Origin: Cerasicoccus sp. TK19100 | Lineage (GTDB): Bacteria; Verrucomicrobiota; Verrucomicrobiia; Opitutales; Cerasicoccaceae | Direction of reading: 5' to 3' | DNA: 64,000 nucleotides | Assembly: GCF_027257155.1 (NCBI RefSeq) | Contig: NZ_JAPWDU010000004.1 | Span: 186,001-250,000, forward strand | Shown here: one piece after another, positions 36,701 through 44,769 of the stretch | How positions within the stretch are numbered: the stretch's first letter is position 1 | How the letters are laid out: every line of letters begins with the position of its first letter | The notes under the pieces: model-generated | Seen by the model: the letters and a program-made list of their open reading frames with translations, nothing else | What the model was told of the DNA's origin: nothing | Database searches by the model: none | Made by a program: the position numbers and the translations under genes

Positions 36701-39700
36701 TTTATCAACTGACTATGCAAATTGGCGGCACGGGTGGAACATCCGGCGACGGCGGTTACGTCGCTGCCGAAAACCACGGCGTCGTCACCACCGAGGGTGA
36801 CACCTCTTCCGGCCTCACGGTGCAATCCATCGGAGGAGGCGGCGGCGTCATTCGTGGGACCGATTCCAAGCTCACCGCCAAGCAAAACACCGTCGACATC
36901 ACAGTCGGGGCCAACGACAAAGGCTCGGGCGGCAATGGCGGCAAAGTCGAAGCGGTTAATCATGGCCTCATCACCACCACCGGCGGAGACTCGGCTGGCA
37001 TCGTGGCGCAGTCCATCGCCGGAGGCGGCGGGGACATCGGCAAGGCGGATTCCCACACCGTCCTGAAGGAGCTGGAATCGCTCGGCAAGAAGATCATTAA
37101 CAACGACAACAGCTGGAATGGCAGCATCAACATGGGCTCCAGCTCATCCGATAAGACCTCCAGCGGCGACGCATACGTGGTCAACGAAAGCGAGTCCAAC
37201 ATCCTGACCACCGGCCATCGTTCCATGGGTATCCTGGCGCAGTCCATCGGCGGCGGCGGGGGCAAGGCAGGTATTTCCAGCGCCGTGAGCAACGCGGCCT
37301 ATGTCGACAATTACGACCCGTCCACCGTCCACAATGCCACGCTGCACCTGGGCCTCTGGCAAGATGGCACCAGTGATCGCGAAAGCGCCTCGTCGGATAA
37401 CAAAGGCCTGGCCAACGTTACCAACGAGGGCTACGTGGAAACGCTGGGCTACGCCGCACCGGGTGTCATTGTGCAAGGCATCAACGGCGGCGGCGGCGTA
37501 GCGGCCAATGGCGCGGTGGACGTCAACACCACGATGACGCTGGGCACGAGCGCCGAGGGCACCAACTACGGCAACCCCATCTTTTACACGCAAGAGTCCG
37601 GCACCGTGATCACCAGCGGTGACCACTCCATCGGCGTTCTGGCGCAGTCCATCGGCCTGGGTGGCGGATATGCCAGCACCGGCGACATCCCCCAAACCGA
37701 CGCCAAATACACAGGAGATGCCTTTTACCGCAAGACCAACGCCCAACTGGGCGTCACCTACACCAACCAGCATCACGACTCGGTGGTTGGCGCCGGCATC
37801 GAAACGCAGGTGACACTGAGCAACGGTGATGGCGATAAAAGCACCATCGCAACCGCAGGCAACTGGGCCCACGGCGTCGTCAGCCAAAGCATTGGCGGCG
37901 GTGGCGGCGTGGCCCAGAGCATCATCGGTGAGAACAGCACCGCCTACGAGATCATCACCGCCCAGCTCGGCGCACAAATCGGTGATGGCCAAAACATCGG
38001 CGGCCCCATGGTTCTGACTTCCGGGGCTGGAACGGAAATCGTCACCGAAGGCTTCGGCTCCGCGGGGATTATTCTCCAGTCCATCGGTGCAGGGGGCGGC
38101 ATTTTCACCTCCGGCTCAAGCGACTACCAGGGTGCCGACCACTCGGATACGCCCACCAATGGCTACGGCTACAACTACAAAGATGTGGTGCTCGGCGCGG
38201 GCGACCAGTCCAAATCCGGTGGCGACCAGCAGGACATTGCGGGTGCGGGTGGCAGCTTCCAGATGGACAATGCCGCAGCGACCATCACGACGAAGGGTAT
38301 GTATGCCCATGGCGTCGTGTTGCAGTCCATCGGTGGCGGTGGCGGCATCTTCGGGGCCGGTCAGCAAGACGGCGCGAACACCGGCCGCAAGCTCCGGGTG
38401 CAGCTCGGCGGCTCCACCGATGCCAACCTCGGCATAGGCATGGCAGACCAATCCTTGAGTAATCTAAACTTCGACATCCACACCTCCGGTGACCAAGCCC
38501 ATGGCCTGATCGTGCAATCGATCTCCGATGGCGGGGGCATCGCCATGGGGGAAAACATCGACGACAACATCAACAACTCCCAACTCGGATCCAACCAAAA
38601 GGGCGACAGTGACCACAACGCGGGCAACGTCGCCGTCAGCCTTGGTGCGGATTCCAAGATCGTGACCGAGGGTAACCAATCCCACGGCGTCATCGTGCAG
38701 TCCATTGGCGGCGGCGGCGGCATCATTGCCAACGTCACCTCCACCAGCCAGTTCAAGGCCAACACTACTGAGTTTGTGCAAAAGAACACCCACGGCTACA
38801 GCGGCGATGTCCAAGTTGACAATTCCGGCGAAATCACGGTCAAGGGCACCAGCTCGGTCGCGCTGATTGCGCAGTCGATTTCCGGCGGAGGCGGCATCTT
38901 TGGGCACACCGCCGGCAGTTGGGGCGGCGACGGTTCCTCAACCGGCAAGGGTGGCACAGTCCTCGTGCAAAATCTCGCAGGCGGCGTCATCGACGCCTCG
39001 GCATCGAGCAACGGCATTGGCATCTTCGCCCAGGCCGTCGCGGCAAGCGGCAACGGCGGGCAAACCATCAGTGTCTACAACGAAGGCACCATCAATGTCC
39101 ATACCGACACCGGAGTCGGCGTCATGGTAAGTGGCGGCAACAGCGACAACGTCATCCCGACAGGCACACTTGGTGCTACGGCGGAATCAGCCAACAACGC
39201 GGTGGTCAATCACGGAACCATCACCGGCAAAACGTCGGTCCATTATTCGGGCAACGCCCTGGTCGATGTCCACAACCACGGCCACATGCAGGGCAGCCTC
39301 TGGCTCTCGCCGGACAACGCCGAAGCGGCCTCGGGGTCACTTTACAACTACGGCCTCTACAAGGCTGGGTTGGACGTGGGTGGCGTCGTCATCAACGAAG
39401 GCGATTTCTACATCGGTGCCGACCACCAATCCGGCGGCATTCAAACGACGTTCCACGAAAACTTTATCAACGAGAGCACCGGCGCGCTGTATTTCGATAT
39501 TCTCGCGCTCGAAAACCACGATGCCATGATCTTCCTACCCGGGAATCACAACCAATTCGCCGGGTCGCTGATCGCTGTCATGCAGGACGGCTATCTGCCC
39601 GAAGTCGACAGCGAGTTCCAGCTCATTGGCGGCAACGACGGGCATACCTTCGAAAAAGAGTTCCTCGAATCGCTCGTCATTCAGGCCGGCTTTGAAGGAC

Positions 39701-39840
39701 TGGCCGGGGAGCTTTTCCTCAAGAGCGACAACTCCCTTTGGCTGCAAATTACCCAGGTGCCCGAACCGGAGACCTATGCCCTGCTCGTCGGTCTGGCCAC
39801 GCTCGGTGCCCTCCTCTATCGTCGCCGACGTGCGGAATAA
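33775..39840 (+). CDS. Giant SIGGGGG-repeat PEP-CTERM protein
   Basis: A 2021-residue exported protein. The N-terminal signal (about 15-36, ISISCSLGCLMIPAWLLATD) is followed by about 500 residues of beta-rich sequence. Then come at least 18 repeats of the form (V/I)xxQSIGGGGGxxGG, spaced about 45-100 residues apart, each followed by a beta segment and often an ITTxGxxSxG motif. The C-terminal part has no autotransporter barrel and instead ends VPEPETYALLVGLATLGALL with YRRRRAE, a PEP-CTERM signal. The QSIGGGGG repeat is known from long proteobacterial autotransporter-like adhesins. This is most likely a surface adhesin or fibre. Two adjacent ATGs (33775, 33778) are possible starts. Confidence 0.9.
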   Translation: MMENRILAHRSTFSSSARRISISCSLGCLMIPAWLLATDPYLASGFKVTLDTSTTPPNITATGSVSGTVTQPSYIQAIESLEFQQVTLSSNSTLASFTDSTDASTAKGYFIGLLSQDYSLTFDNHGDLSYSISTSPSNLENSFLQSLGAVSAGQQLLSPPDQDGASLAVTVNHYGSIKLDSTLNEYALETEGYQPVVSGLVVYSATYADGLAPSEVKVTTYEGSDIQVTSTGEEATGGITAGSFFNASTNNQAQTNNPVEVVHGGSITADVNFGAGISASSTGAPFSSSDAYTAVGNDVHVTVSDTGKIAVNTQDNTQSNIGVGVLAVSDGFVPETAKSDTNITGGAVKVTLEQASEPSDTSSTLQVGNDNTKLGIGVLAISSGSGGGLSLYSESLVSSKGNDGSGGAVTVDSSRAIETKGEMSIGIAALSLGGQNAVTTVSSSSTGIASVGNVDSDFAPGGGDTVKVTLNEGGDITTLGTTAHGVVAISASGGGLVVNEFEQSIQSPDLSSSSGTQLGDASGASSSDKGKGKAGGTIEVVNNATITTGDGTGKGVASIGVVAQSIGGGGGSAGGKHASLFVGGSGDAGGAGGAVGIEQGSKGVVQTNDAHSVGILGQSVGGGGGNGANAEGLFIAIGGKGGEGGEGGNIAADLDGQVTTKGDFASGVILQSVGGGGGHGGNSTAWGKYVSLGIGGSGGKGGTGGDVVAYVDSDATITTAGKDSSGLHLQSIGGGGGTGGTVTSKEDGSTFTIATAIGGSGGVSGDGGDIIAGNAGTIKLTNASGNASALYAQSIGGGGGHGGSTTAKSHDDGGDPEDLNVDMTLSIGGSGGASGHGGDIALENTGNLSVAGDLGVGMFAQSIGGGGGAGGKSSLAASLKDATGDYAQFNLSAGGSGGHGGNGGDVALVNGSITRKEALITTTGHSSIGILGQSVGGGGGHGGSGNVDVDDKDPDDDDGGDSGAATGGDDDEKPQVYQLTMQIGGTGGTSGDGGYVAAENHGVVTTEGDTSSGLTVQSIGGGGGVIRGTDSKLTAKQNTVDITVGANDKGSGGNGGKVEAVNHGLITTTGGDSAGIVAQSIAGGGGDIGKADSHTVLKELESLGKKIINNDNSWNGSINMGSSSSDKTSSGDAYVVNESESNILTTGHRSMGILAQSIGGGGGKAGISSAVSNAAYVDNYDPSTVHNATLHLGLWQDGTSDRESASSDNKGLANVTNEGYVETLGYAAPGVIVQGINGGGGVAANGAVDVNTTMTLGTSAEGTNYGNPIFYTQESGTVITSGDHSIGVLAQSIGLGGGYASTGDIPQTDAKYTGDAFYRKTNAQLGVTYTNQHHDSVVGAGIETQVTLSNGDGDKSTIATAGNWAHGVVSQSIGGGGGVAQSIIGENSTAYEIITAQLGAQIGDGQNIGGPMVLTSGAGTEIVTEGFGSAGIILQSIGAGGGIFTSGSSDYQGADHSDTPTNGYGYNYKDVVLGAGDQSKSGGDQQDIAGAGGSFQMDNAAATITTKGMYAHGVVLQSIGGGGGIFGAGQQDGANTGRKLRVQLGGSTDANLGIGMADQSLSNLNFDIHTSGDQAHGLIVQSISDGGGIAMGENIDDNINNSQLGSNQKGDSDHNAGNVAVSLGADSKIVTEGNQSHGVIVQSIGGGGGIIANVTSTSQFKANTTEFVQKNTHGYSGDVQVDNSGEITVKGTSSVALIAQSISGGGGIFGHTAGSWGGDGSSTGKGGTVLVQNLAGGVIDASASSNGIGIFAQAVAASGNGGQTISVYNEGTINVHTDTGVGVMVSGGNSDNVIPTGTLGATAESANNAVVNHGTITGKTSVHYSGNALVDVHNHGHMQGSLWLSPDNAEAASGSLYNYGLYKAGLDVGGVVINEGDFYIGADHQSGGIQTTFHENFINESTGALYFDILALENHDAMIFLPGNHNQFAGSLIAVMQDGYLPEVDSEFQLIGGNDGHTFEKEFLESLVIQAGFEGLAGELFLKSDNSLWLQITQVPEPETYALLVGLATLGALLYRRRRAE

Positions 39841-39957
39841 GCGCCCTCTCCATCGGGCCGCCAATTCTTTTAAAAATATTGCTTACGGTGATTTGCATTT
39901 TGCCCAAACATGCATTTATCTTGACGTGAAGACATCAATTAACCAACACTCCACATC

Positions 39958-40536
39958 ATGAAAAAAGCCACCTTACTCCTCGCAGGATTGTTTGCTGCGA
40001 TCAGTGTTAACGCCGAGCAGAACACTTACGAGATCGATCCGAATCACTCGGGTGTCACGTTTGCCGTTCGCCACTTTGTGAACGACGTCAATGGCAGCTT
40101 CGGCAAGTTCAGCGGCACGGTCACGGTCGACACCGAAGACCCAACCAAGAACACCGCCAAGGCCACGATCAACACCGCCAGCGTCAACACCAACAACGAC
40201 AAGCGCGACGGTCACCTCCTCAAGGACGACTACTTCAATGTGTCCAAGTTCCCGGAAATGACCTTCGAGACGATCAACTGGGAAAAGACCGATGATGAAG
40301 ACAAATACGAAGTCACCGGCAACCTGACCCTGCTTGGCGTCACCAAGCCCGTCACCCTCGAAGTGGAATACCTTGGCGCGATGAAGGGCACCGGCCACTA
40401 CGAAGGCATGGAAATCATCGGCTTTAAGGGCGAAGGTAAGATCAAGCGCTCCGAATGGGGCCTCGACTCCGGCGGCCCGATCGTGGGCGACGACGTGGAG
40501 ATCGAGATCTCCGTCCAGGGCCACCGCAAGCTGTAA
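39958..40536 (+). CDS. YceI-family periplasmic lipid-binding protein
   Basis: A 192-residue secreted protein with signal peptide MKKATLLLAGLFAAISVNAE. The YceI lipocalin-like beta barrel follows: YEIDPNHSGVTFAVRHF, GSFGKFSGTVTVD, GHLLKDDYFNVSKFPEMTFE and NLTLLGVTKPVTLEV. The family binds polyisoprenoids or other amphiphiles in the periplasm. It is a single gene closed by a terminator. Confidence 0.93.
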   Translation: MKKATLLLAGLFAAISVNAEQNTYEIDPNHSGVTFAVRHFVNDVNGSFGKFSGTVTVDTEDPTKNTAKATINTASVNTNNDKRDGHLLKDDYFNVSKFPEMTFETINWEKTDDEDKYEVTGNLTLLGVTKPVTLEVEYLGAMKGTGHYEGMEIIGFKGEGKIKRSEWGLDSGGPIVGDDVEIEISVQGHRKL

Positions 40537-40557
40537 GCTTCGGCCAACGACTTTTCG

Positions 40558-40593
40558 AACCCGATCGCGCAATGCGGTCGGGTTTTTGTTTTT
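40558..40593 (+). terminator. Terminator of yceI
   Basis: Stem AACCCGATCGC (40558-40568) and GCGGTCGGGTT (40574-40584), loop GCAAT, then TTTGTTTTT. One G-U pair lies within the stem. It sits 22 bp after the stop. Confidence 0.9.
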
Positions 40594-40629
40594 CATATGC
40601 CCGGAAATCCGCATGATACCCACTTCGTG

Positions 40630-42111
40630 ATGCTTCGTAACGCTTGCCAATGCCGTCTTTTTACCCTGCTCGGGCTAATCCTGTTGTTGACCGGTTGCTC
40701 CAGCTACAAGGACGAAACCCAGGCGCTGCGCCAAGCCTGGCAGGCCGGTAACGACCAGTCTGCCGCCAGCATTGCCGCCGCCGCCGCCAACGATAAAGAC
40801 GACGGCGTGGATCAGATTGTTTTCCGCCTGGAAGAAGGCTCAGCCCTGCGCGCCGCGGGTGACTACACCGGCAGCATTGTCGCCTTCCAGGAGGCTGATG
40901 CTGAGATGAGCCAATACGATGCCGGGGCGGAAATCCGCCTGGCCGCCGAGGCCGGGGCCACGCTGACCAACCAGAGTTACCTGCCCTACACCGGCACGGC
41001 CTACGACAAGATCATGCTCAACACCTATCAGGCGCTCAACTACCTTCAGCTGGGCCAGTATGACGACGCCCGGGTGTTCCTCAACCGCGCGCTCGAACGC
41101 CAGCGCGAAGCCGTCAACGCCAACGCCGAGCGCATTGCCGAGGCCAACGCTGCCGCCAAAGAATCCTCCAACAAGGCCAAGAGCTCGAGCTCCGCCAGCG
41201 AGAAGAATTACGACGTCGAACGCGCCGAGCGCGATCCGAACTTTCAGCGCCAGCTGAGCTCTGTTTACGGCTACCTGGACCAGCTCAAGGCCTACGCGCC
41301 CTACGTCAACCCGTTCACGGTTTACCTCGACGGCGTCTTCCACCTAGCCCAGGCGACGGACCTGCCCGATGTCGAGCGCGCGGCCAAAAGCTTCCAGCGC
41401 ACGGCGTCCATGATCGGGCCCAATGACTACCTCGCCGGCGACGATGCCGCCGTCCAAGCCCTGCTTTCCGGCCAGCCGCTGGAGCCGACGACCTACGTTT
41501 TCTTTGAGACCGGCATGGGCCCCTATCGCGACGAGACCCGCATCGACATCCCGGTGTTTATCTTTGGGGCCAACGGCGTGCCTTACGTTGGCGCAGCCTT
41601 TCCGAAGTTGAAAATGAGCGGCCAATACGTGCCCTACTTGGACGTCGGCGCGGCGGGGAAAAACTTCCGCACCAAGACGCTGTGCAGCATGGACTCCGTC
41701 GTCGCGCAGGAGTTCGACAACGAACTGCCGATCATCGTGACGAAAACGCTCATCAGCGCCGGGGCCAAAGCCGCCATCACCTACGGACTTTACGAGGCCA
41801 CCAAGAGCAACGACAGCCTCAGCACCGCAGTTATGATTGCGAGTACGATCTACCAGGCCGCGATGAACAAGGCCGACCTGCGCAGTTGGATCACCCTGCC
41901 CAAGGAAATCCAGTTCGCCCGCTTTCCGACGCCTGCCGACCGGAAATTGACGTTGACCCAACCCACCGGCGGCCAGAAGATCACACTCACGCTGGAACCG
42001 GGCTTGGTCAACGTAGTCTACGTGAAAAGCAACAGCAACGCCGCCCCCCTCCGCGCCAGCCAATTTGTCCTTAAAACCGCACCGACCACGAATGAAAACC
42101 GTTTGTTATAG
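40630..42111 (+). CDS. COG3014-family lipoprotein
   Basis: A 493-residue lipoprotein. The ATG at 40630 was chosen because it starts MLRNACQCRLFTLLGLILLL with lipobox LTGC. The N-terminal half has TPR-like helices (LRAAGDYTGSIVAFQEADAE, TYQALNYLQLGQYDDARVFL). The C-terminal half is the conserved COG3014 region (IDIPVFIFGANGVPYVGAAF, WITLPKEIQFARF). This family is regularly found with ycfL and lpoB, as here, and is thought to act with the peptidoglycan synthase activator; its own role is not established. Its stop overlaps the ycfL start by 20 bp. Confidence 0.87.
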   Translation: MLRNACQCRLFTLLGLILLLTGCSSYKDETQALRQAWQAGNDQSAASIAAAAANDKDDGVDQIVFRLEEGSALRAAGDYTGSIVAFQEADAEMSQYDAGAEIRLAAEAGATLTNQSYLPYTGTAYDKIMLNTYQALNYLQLGQYDDARVFLNRALERQREAVNANAERIAEANAAAKESSNKAKSSSSASEKNYDVERAERDPNFQRQLSSVYGYLDQLKAYAPYVNPFTVYLDGVFHLAQATDLPDVERAAKSFQRTASMIGPNDYLAGDDAAVQALLSGQPLEPTTYVFFETGMGPYRDETRIDIPVFIFGANGVPYVGAAFPKLKMSGQYVPYLDVGAAGKNFRTKTLCSMDSVVAQEFDNELPIIVTKTLISAGAKAAITYGLYEATKSNDSLSTAVMIASTIYQAAMNKADLRSWITLPKEIQFARFPTPADRKLTLTQPTGGQKITLTLEPGLVNVVYVKSNSNAAPLRASQFVLKTAPTTNENRLL

Positions 42112-42556
42112 CCTACTCGCAGTAATCACCCTGGCCGTTTTGTCCGGCTGTAACTCGGTCAACACCGTTGAGCCTGCCAACCCGAAGGCCGAGCCCAACC
42201 TGATCGCAATTAAGAAGGTGGAGACCGATCCTGCCCTCGCGCGCAAGGTGTCCGTGGTCGACGTCAATGAAGGCAGCCGCGGCGACCTGCTCTTCGTGCA
42301 AGTGCAGCTCGAAAACGAAAACTACGGGCCCGAAGACTTCAATTATCAGTTCACCTGGATCGAGCAGGACGGCTTCGAAGTGCAGAGCCCGCCAGCGATC
42401 TGGAAAAGCGGTGTCATCCTCGGCCGCGAAAGCATTTACCTGCAAAACATCGCTCCCAACCCGCGCGTCGTCGACTTCCGCCTGAAGCTCCTCGCCCGCG
42501 AAACCTACAACGCCACCGTTGGCCAGGGCACTCGCCCTCGCGGCCGCAGCTACTAA
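42092..42556 (+). CDS. ycfL: YcfL-family lipoprotein
   Basis: A 154-residue lipoprotein of the DUF1425/YcfL family: MKTVCYSLLAVITLAVLSGC with lipobox LSGC. A beta-sandwich follows with VQVQLENENYGPEDFNYQFT, the usual YcfL pattern, and RESIYLQNIAPNP. The start at 42092 overlaps the end of the COG3014 gene, which implies translational coupling. It is part of a three-lipoprotein cassette with lpoB. Confidence 0.85.
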   Translation: MKTVCYSLLAVITLAVLSGCNSVNTVEPANPKAEPNLIAIKKVETDPALARKVSVVDVNEGSRGDLLFVQVQLENENYGPEDFNYQFTWIEQDGFEVQSPPAIWKSGVILGRESIYLQNIAPNPRVVDFRLKLLARETYNATVGQGTRPRGRSY

Positions 42557-42567
42557 ACGCTTTTTCT

Positions 42568-42672
42568 TAACTACGGATATCGCGGATCGACGCAGATAAT
42601 TTGTTAGTCATCGAATAATTCAGACCCCTAATTCGTTCAACCATCTGCGCCTATCTGCGCTATTCGTAGTTA
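42568..42672. repeat. Empty inverted-repeat element related to GxxExxY ends
   Basis: Arms at 42568-42598 (ACGGATATCGCGGATCGACG...) and 42643-42672 are imperfect reverse complements around 44 bp with no ORF. The segment CGCGGATCGACGCAGATAAT matches the 12645 repeat (CGCGGATTGACGCGGATAAA) at 17 of 20 positions. It lies between ycfL and lpoB. Confidence 0.7.
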
Positions 42673-42696
42673 AAAATCTTCATCCATTCTAGCACC

Positions 42697-43311
42697 ATGA
42701 AAACTTGCATCACCTTGATCAGCCTCACCGCCCTGACCGCCATTTTCTCGGGTTGCGCCAGCTCCGGCACGCCGGGCCGCGACGCGCGCTACGTCGACTC
42801 CGAGGGCACGCAGACTATTGTCAGCCTGGACAAGATTAACATCCAGGACTGGTCCAATGCCGCCGATCAGATGGTGCAAAGCATGCTCATCAGCGGGGTG
42901 CTCGACCGCGCGCCCACCCAGCCCGCCGTGCTCGGCATCGGCCGCATCACCAACAAGACCACCCAGCAGGTCGACACCGACTATTTGACCAAAAAGATCC
43001 GCGTCGCGCTAAACCAGAGCGGCAAGGTCGTCACCACAACGACCTACGGCCTCGGCGACTACGCCGAAGACGAACTGGCCCGCCAGACCATGGAGATCCA
43101 GAAGTTCGAGAACAACGACACCAGCCGCCAGCCGTTGCCCTACTTCACGCTGACTGGTAAGCTGCTCGAAGACCGCGCCTCCGCCGGCAAGACCAACCAG
43201 GTCACCTACACCTTCCAGCTCAGCCTCACCCAGACCAACAACGGCCTCGCCGTCTGGGAGGACGAAAAGAACATCACCAAGCAGGGCGAACGCAACGCCG
43301 TCGGCTGGTAA
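42697..43311 (+). CDS. lpoB: LpoB-like penicillin-binding protein activator
   Basis: A 204-residue outer-membrane lipoprotein (MKTCITLISLTALTAIFSGC, lipobox FSGC) that would stimulate a bifunctional peptidoglycan synthase. Its folded domain has WSNAADQMVQSMLISGVL, PAVLGIGRITNKTTQQVDTD and the C-terminal LSLTQTNNGLAVWEDEKNIT, all family features. The repeat element at 42568 separates it from ycfL, but the order COG3014-ycfL-lpoB is conserved. Its stop TAA overlaps the next start (TAATG). Confidence 0.88.
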   Translation: MKTCITLISLTALTAIFSGCASSGTPGRDARYVDSEGTQTIVSLDKINIQDWSNAADQMVQSMLISGVLDRAPTQPAVLGIGRITNKTTQQVDTDYLTKKIRVALNQSGKVVTTTTYGLGDYAEDELARQTMEIQKFENNDTSRQPLPYFTLTGKLLEDRASAGKTNQVTYTFQLSLTQTNNGLAVWEDEKNITKQGERNAVGW

Positions 43312-43763
43312 TGAAAACTGCGGCATCCATCGCACTTTTCTTCGCAACGGTCCTCGCCGGATGCGATGAAGGGGCCGATGCCAATTACATCAGCGAGCAG
43401 CGCGGCTTCCAAGATTGCGAGCTGCGTCTGATCGTCCATGAAGGAAAAATTGCGACGGAAAATCTCTCGGTGAAGTCCATTCTCGTCGATCCAATTCAGG
43501 TCGGCGCACTGAAGCATTCCAGCAGTAGTTCGATGGACTACGCGGGAGAGAACGGAACTATCAAACTCGCTGATAATCAACTACAAGTGAATTGGCAATT
43601 CCTTGGTCGCCAACCAAAGGGTGACCATTATCGCCTAGAGCTTTCCACGTCTGGGCAGCCGTCTGTAATGCGTGAAGTCCATTTTCATGGAAATCCCATC
43701 GAGGTGTATAGAGATGTGGAATATTTGGTGGTTTTGACCCCCAACGCTTCACCTCAAGGATAA
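43311..43763 (+). CDS. Small hypothetical lipoprotein
   Basis: A 150-residue protein with signal MKTAASIALFFATVLAGCDE and lipobox LAGC. The body is beta-rich, with one further Cys and a conserved-looking YRLELSTSGQPSVMREVHF. I do not recognise it. Its start overlaps the lpoB stop (TAATG), so it is the fourth gene of the lipoprotein operon and may work at the cell envelope with it. Base composition is somewhat lower in GC than its neighbours. Confidence 0.7.
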   Translation: MKTAASIALFFATVLAGCDEGADANYISEQRGFQDCELRLIVHEGKIATENLSVKSILVDPIQVGALKHSSSSSMDYAGENGTIKLADNQLQVNWQFLGRQPKGDHYRLELSTSGQPSVMREVHFHGNPIEVYRDVEYLVVLTPNASPQG

Positions 43764-43839
43764 CTTCCCCACGAAGCTAGCAATCATTCCTCAGAAAATT
43801 AATCTTGGCGAAACGCCTTGATGGGTAGAAGGTTGCGAC

Positions 43840-44769
43840 ATGGCCAAATGCCGCCCCGATGATTTTAGCCAACGCCTGAGCTGGGACGATCTCGATATCG
43901 ACTGGCTGCGACGCCTGATCGATATGGCCTGGCGCGAAGACCTCGCCGGCGGCGGGCTCTCCCACGCGCCCAACGGCATTGGTGACGCCACCACGGAAAC
44001 CGTCATCCAGCCCGGCAGCGGCGCGGCGCGGCTCATCGCCCGCCAACCCATGACCCTTGCCGGCCTGCACCTGATCCCGCTGATCCTGGAGCGCTACGGC
44101 AACATCAGCCAGCGCGCGGTTTTCAAACACGAGTCGCGCGACGGCGACACCGTCGCCAAGGGCGACTGCATCGGCGAACTGGTCGGCGAAAAAAGCGTCA
44201 TCCTCACCGCCGAGCGCGTGATCCTCAATTTCCTGCAGCACCTGACCGGCGTCGCCACCGAGACGCAAAAATACGTCGCAGCGCTGGGCAGCTCCCGCAC
44301 CCGTCTGCTCGACACCCGCAAGACGACGCCCGGTTATCGCACGCTGGAAAAATACGCCACGGCCTGCGGCGGCGGCTGGAACCACCGCATCGGTCTCTAC
44401 GACCGCATCATGCTGAAAGACAACCACTTGGCCGCCGAGGGTGCCACCAAGGGCGAACGCCTTGCCGAGGCCATCCGCGACGCCAAGCAACAGCGCCCCG
44501 AGCTGGGTATCGAGGTGGAAGTCGATAATATTGAGCAAATCCCGCCCGTCATCAAAGCCGGCGCGGATATCATCATGCTCGATAATTTTTCCAACGAACA
44601 GCTCATCGAGGCAGTCGCGTTGATCAGCGATAAAGTGCTCACGGAGGCCAGCGGCGGCATCACCATTGAGCGCATGGCGAGCCTCGCCAACCTGGGGCTG
44701 GACTACATTTCAACCGGCGCGACCGTCCACCAGGCTACCTGGGTGGATATCGGCCTGGACTGGCAATGA
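43840..44769 (+). CDS. nadC: Nicotinate-nucleotide pyrophosphorylase
   Basis: Quinolinate phosphoribosyltransferase that makes nicotinate mononucleotide in de novo NAD synthesis. The 309-residue protein has the family motifs LLDTRKTTPGYRTLEKYATA, GGWNHRIGLYDRIMLKDNHL, VEVDNIEQIPPVIKAGADII and ASGGITIERM. The stop overlaps the birA start by four bases (ATGA), so the two are translationally coupled. Confidence 0.96.
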   Translation: MAKCRPDDFSQRLSWDDLDIDWLRRLIDMAWREDLAGGGLSHAPNGIGDATTETVIQPGSGAARLIARQPMTLAGLHLIPLILERYGNISQRAVFKHESRDGDTVAKGDCIGELVGEKSVILTAERVILNFLQHLTGVATETQKYVAALGSSRTRLLDTRKTTPGYRTLEKYATACGGGWNHRIGLYDRIMLKDNHLAAEGATKGERLAEAIRDAKQQRPELGIEVEVDNIEQIPPVIKAGADIIMLDNFSNEQLIEAVALISDKVLTEASGGITIERMASLANLGLDYISTGATVHQATWVDIGLDWQ

